Shown here: in pieces, positions 21,297 to 64,000 of the stretch
Layout: each line of letters starts with the position of its first letter
How positions within the stretch are numbered: the stretch's first letter is position 1
Origin: Xanthostigma xanthostigma
Taxonomy: Eukaryota; Arthropoda; Insecta; Raphidioptera; Raphidiidae
Reading direction: 5' to 3'
DNA length: 64,000 nt
Assembly (NCBI GenBank): GCA_963575645.1
Contig: OY754466.1
Span: forward strand, 17,524,001 to 17,588,000
Program-made: the position numbers and the translations under genes
Notes under the pieces: model-generated
What the model was told of the DNA's origin: nothing
The model's input: only the letters and a program-made list of their open reading frames with translations
Database searches by the model: none

Positions 21297-24067
21297 CATT
21301 TGATTAGTTATTCGAAAAAACTGCGAATTTACCAAACAAATAAAAGTAAATTTTCGCATATTTTGCGACTACTGATTCTAAATAACGGTCCATACATTCG
21401 GAATGTTGGCAACTGTTTTGAAAAGTAACTTTTTTCTATTGAATTTCAATATACATATATTAATTTTAAATAAAAAAAACTATAAAATTGAAAGGAAACT
21501 TTAACCTTACTTACAATTAAAAACTATTTTACAAATATTTGATCAAAATAACATTTTTAATAAGACCTTATATCATCACAGAGTCTAACAAGATTATAAA
21601 AAAAATATTGTTTGCTTCTATAATTGTTAATATCTACTTTAATATAGATAAATATTCAGGGAAGGGCACTTTATAATAAGACACAATGAGACCAATCAAT
21701 TTTTGCTATCACTGCTTCATTACAGCTAAAAAAAAAAACAATTAAAAAAAACAGTATTTGAGATAATTTTTATTAACTTAAGGGCGGACTTTATTTAGTT
21801 CAACAGTTCACTCACAAGATGGCAATATCAGATTTTGTACTGTTCTTTACTGAGAAGGGAAACTACATATTTTCTAAACTAATTTTGACAATAATTTGTG
21901 TTGACACGAAAAGAAAAAGCATTACGTGTAAAAAAGCGCGTGTTGGCAATGCATAACTGTTCGGACACAAAAGAGTGATTATTGGACAAATTCTCGGATT
22001 CCTGGTTCTAGCAGTCCGAAGAGTTCGAAAATTTGACCGACAAATGTACAGTTGTGTCAGAAGAGTTCTGAATTGCCGATAAACACTTTTGCAGTTTACA
22101 ATCTGTTCTAATCAGGGCAAGGTTAGTAGATTACAGAAGTTGTTTTGTTCCGTTGGATAGTAGCGGGATAACGTCATTGATTTTGGCAATATTTAACAAA
22201 TGTCAAAGAAATCAAAATACAGAAAATTGATATTACATATTTACAATAAAATGAATTTTTAAATTTAAGAGTTCTAGTAAAATATAAACGACATTTCTGA
22301 TAATGTAATTGTAGGATTGATAAAAATATGAACGCTCCATTAGCTGACGTCATTCCCTCGCTTACGCTCATCGATCAGATGAAACGAGGCAACCTCTGTT
22401 ATCAATGACCTTGTGATCAGGCTTATTCTACTAATGATAACCACGGTGATTACCGAATACTAGCAAAATAAGCACTCTTGGTAATTACTTTACTTTTTAA
22501 TTCTGCTAAGCAAAGTTGCTATTTAAACTAGAAACAGTGCTTACAAATTTTGAAATTACTGTAGTTACAAAAGAATGGTGATTAGAGCATAAATCGTAGA
22601 ATATGGCTAGTTATTTATCAAAATTTGTTTTAAATATACTGCCATCTTGAAGTCTGTTCTTAAACCGGATAAATTCGCTAAACTATTAGCTGTAAGAAGG
22701 AGTTACGCAAAACTTATAAATTAATATTGTTCTAATATTAAATTATTGAAATTATAAAATAAAACAATTGAGTTTGAAAAAAATATGTCTTTTGTTTGCT
22801 ACTGCATGAAGAATAAGTTAAATACATAAAACGAAAATTCTTTAGCTGAGATTTGAAAAAAAATTATCATAACTTAAATAGAAAAAAAACTTAAAAATAA
22901 TTTTTAAAAACATTAATGCATTGTTTACTATATACACAGTAAGTTATAAAAATTCACATTTCCTAAAATATTTTTTAAAACTTCTTGTATTTAAAATGAT
23001 TTATGTCAAGGCACGAATACAAAAGCTATACAAAATAATTATGATCAGTACTGTACAAAACATTAATACTCTTTAGCGACGTGTAAATCATGGCCGCAGC
23101 GCATTAACTAGTATGCGATGTTGCCACCAACTGCGCTACTGACTGCACAGGCGTTAAATCACGTACAGTGAAGAGTTCTTGAAAAATTCTTATTTAAACC
23201 AACAGAATAAACCCTTCAAAGTCACCACCGATTACTTACAGTGTGAATCATATTGGCCGATGGAAAAAAATAACAACTGAATGCTGGGTTCCTCGACGCA
23301 TTACCAAAAATCTAAGTTGATTTTTCGATTAATTTCTACTTGAATTGTAAAAAACGAAAATAACCAAATGATTGAAATCTTTTTCGTGGATTTTAACACT
23401 GGTTTCTCTTTTTTGATACAAAAACACATGTAAAAATATTACTGGATTATCTACGAATTTCTTAAAAAAACGCTGAAAAACCTAGCACACATCGAACACA
23501 GTTAAAAAACAAACGCTAGTTCGTTGTTTGTAAACAAATGAGTAACAATGAGTTCAATTATCTGATCGTCGAGATGCAAATAAATTCTATATACATCGTT
23601 TATCAACAAAAGTTAAATTTTCTGTAGTAAAAATTATGCATTAAAAAATTAACATTTCAATTTTTGAAAACTGAGTTCTGGTTATCATTGTGATTTTTTT
23701 AATATTGGAATTTTGAGAAACTGAAGGTTTATATTGCTTGTCAATTATTGCTTAATGTTTGTTATGGCCAGACTTCAACAGTTTCAGTACATTAGTTCTG
23801 TAAAGAGATGGCAGCACACGGCATTAAAATTGTACGTGCCCCGTCTCTCTTGAGAGAATTAAACAACTGAGACTCTTAAAATCCAACTTCAATGTTTGAC
23901 TGGCAAGTTGTGGCGTTGACATATCTGAAAATAGCACGACAACAAATCATCAGTGACAAAGAGGGCTGCGCATTAATAATTTACTACACTTTACCCAAAA
24001 AATGTCCATTTTTTTACTTTAATCGTCCGACTGTTCAGGCACTCACTTAAAGAAAAATAGCCTGTCC

Positions 24068-24073
24068 TTTATT
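24068..24073 (-). terminator. Candidate Notch poly(A) signal
   Basis: AATAAA on the minus strand about 670 bases after the Notch stop. Other copies of the hexamer lie nearer and further away in this AT-rich DNA, so the choice is a guess. Confidence 0.25.
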
Positions 24074-24743
24074 TTTCAATAATTTATCACTATAAATCAC
24101 ACATTTATCATAAATCAGCCCACATAAATCATATACGGTGTAACTGAACCGACCTTTCAGGCAGTCTTTACGGCGGTCAGCTCTTATTAGCATTCAAGGC
24201 TCATTTTTGTATAACATAAACTGTTATGTTAAATTGACTATCGATTTTTTAAACTTAGCTTCTTTTTTGTTACCTTTCTAACTTCTAGTTTTGTAATTAT
24301 TTTTCACGGTTGTAATTTTAATTCGGGTTTTGACTATCAACTGTTTTGTTATAATTTAAACATAATTTTACTGATAATCCATTAAGAACAATTCAACGTA
24401 ACCTCAACATTGTTGAATGTAAGGGCATGATATCAGATCTTTCAGCATTGCTTGGTTGAAAAACGCCATAGCTCGATAAATAATAAATAAACAAAAAAAA
24501 AATTCTCTGCGATTCATCTAATAATCAAATTATGTAGATAATCGCGCCTGTTTTGAATCAAATTAAAACACGTAAAAATCAACCTCAAATGCTAATTTAA
24601 TACTTTTGTAAATCACATATAGTAGCACTGTAGTTACACGGCATGCGGATTTAGTGATCAGCCCTATCAACATTGTTCCACAATAATTATCATTCGTTAT
24701 AACGATGAAGTTTATTATAAATAATGAAACTAAAGCACTCTTT

Positions 24744-63977
<39,234 letters not shown>

Positions 63978-64000
63978 CTGCAACAAAAAAACAACAATTA

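Larger units (their letters stand above)
17402..24743. other. Intergenic region between convergent OPA1 and Notch
   Basis: Contains the hairpin 17486-17640, tandem array 17671-19320, palindrome 20589-20650 and inverted-repeat element 21034-21296. The right end should be Notch 3' UTR. The stretches 19321-20588, 20651-21033 and 21297-24000 are AT-rich with no protein-coding frame that I would support. Confidence 0.8.

Overview
The window is animal nuclear DNA, most likely from an insect. Evidence: two recognisable nuclear genes split by spliceosomal introns (GT-AG, plus one GC-AG), an AT-rich background that I judged by eye, and dense short inverted-repeat DNA transposons plus truncated LINE 3' ends of the kind common in insect introns. 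The Notch encoded here resembles Drosophila Notch through its whole extracellular part. I cannot fix the order or species from sequence alone.

Layout. (1) 1-634, plus strand: the last coding exon of a glutamine/alanine/leucine-rich protein that I cannot name. (2) 1657-17363, plus strand: a complete gene for the mitochondrial inner-membrane dynamin OPA1, in 21 exons (974 residues in the main predicted form). It has two in-frame splice options that I infer from the sequence and one GC-AG intron. (3) 17402-24743: the space between two convergent genes. It holds a hairpin, a tandem array of about 459 bp units, a 62 bp palindrome, a small inverted-repeat element and probably the Notch 3' UTR. (4) 24744-63977, minus strand: the 3' part of Notch, 13 exons and 2230 codons, from the end of EGF repeat 6 through EGF 36, three LNR modules, the heterodimerisation region, transmembrane segment, RAM, ankyrin repeats and C-terminal PEST region to the stop. 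The 5' exons lie beyond 64000.

The EGF11-12 exon of Notch (the ligand-binding core in the fly protein) stands alone between introns of about 11 and 13 kb. Those introns are a repeat reservoir: at least six insertions in the window carry 8 bp target duplications typical of hAT transposons, one of them with a transposase C-terminal remnant, and one small element is nested inside another. There are also pogo/Tigger-like TA-flanked elements, tRNA-derived sequences and LINE tails.

OPA1 and Notch have no known joint pathway; their tail-to-tail arrangement looks like plain synteny. I found no CRISPR array, operon or bacterial feature, and no convincing entirely new gene system. The most interesting leads are the two OPA1 splice options, the frame-neutral EGF11-12 exon, and the unexplained repeats and palindromes.
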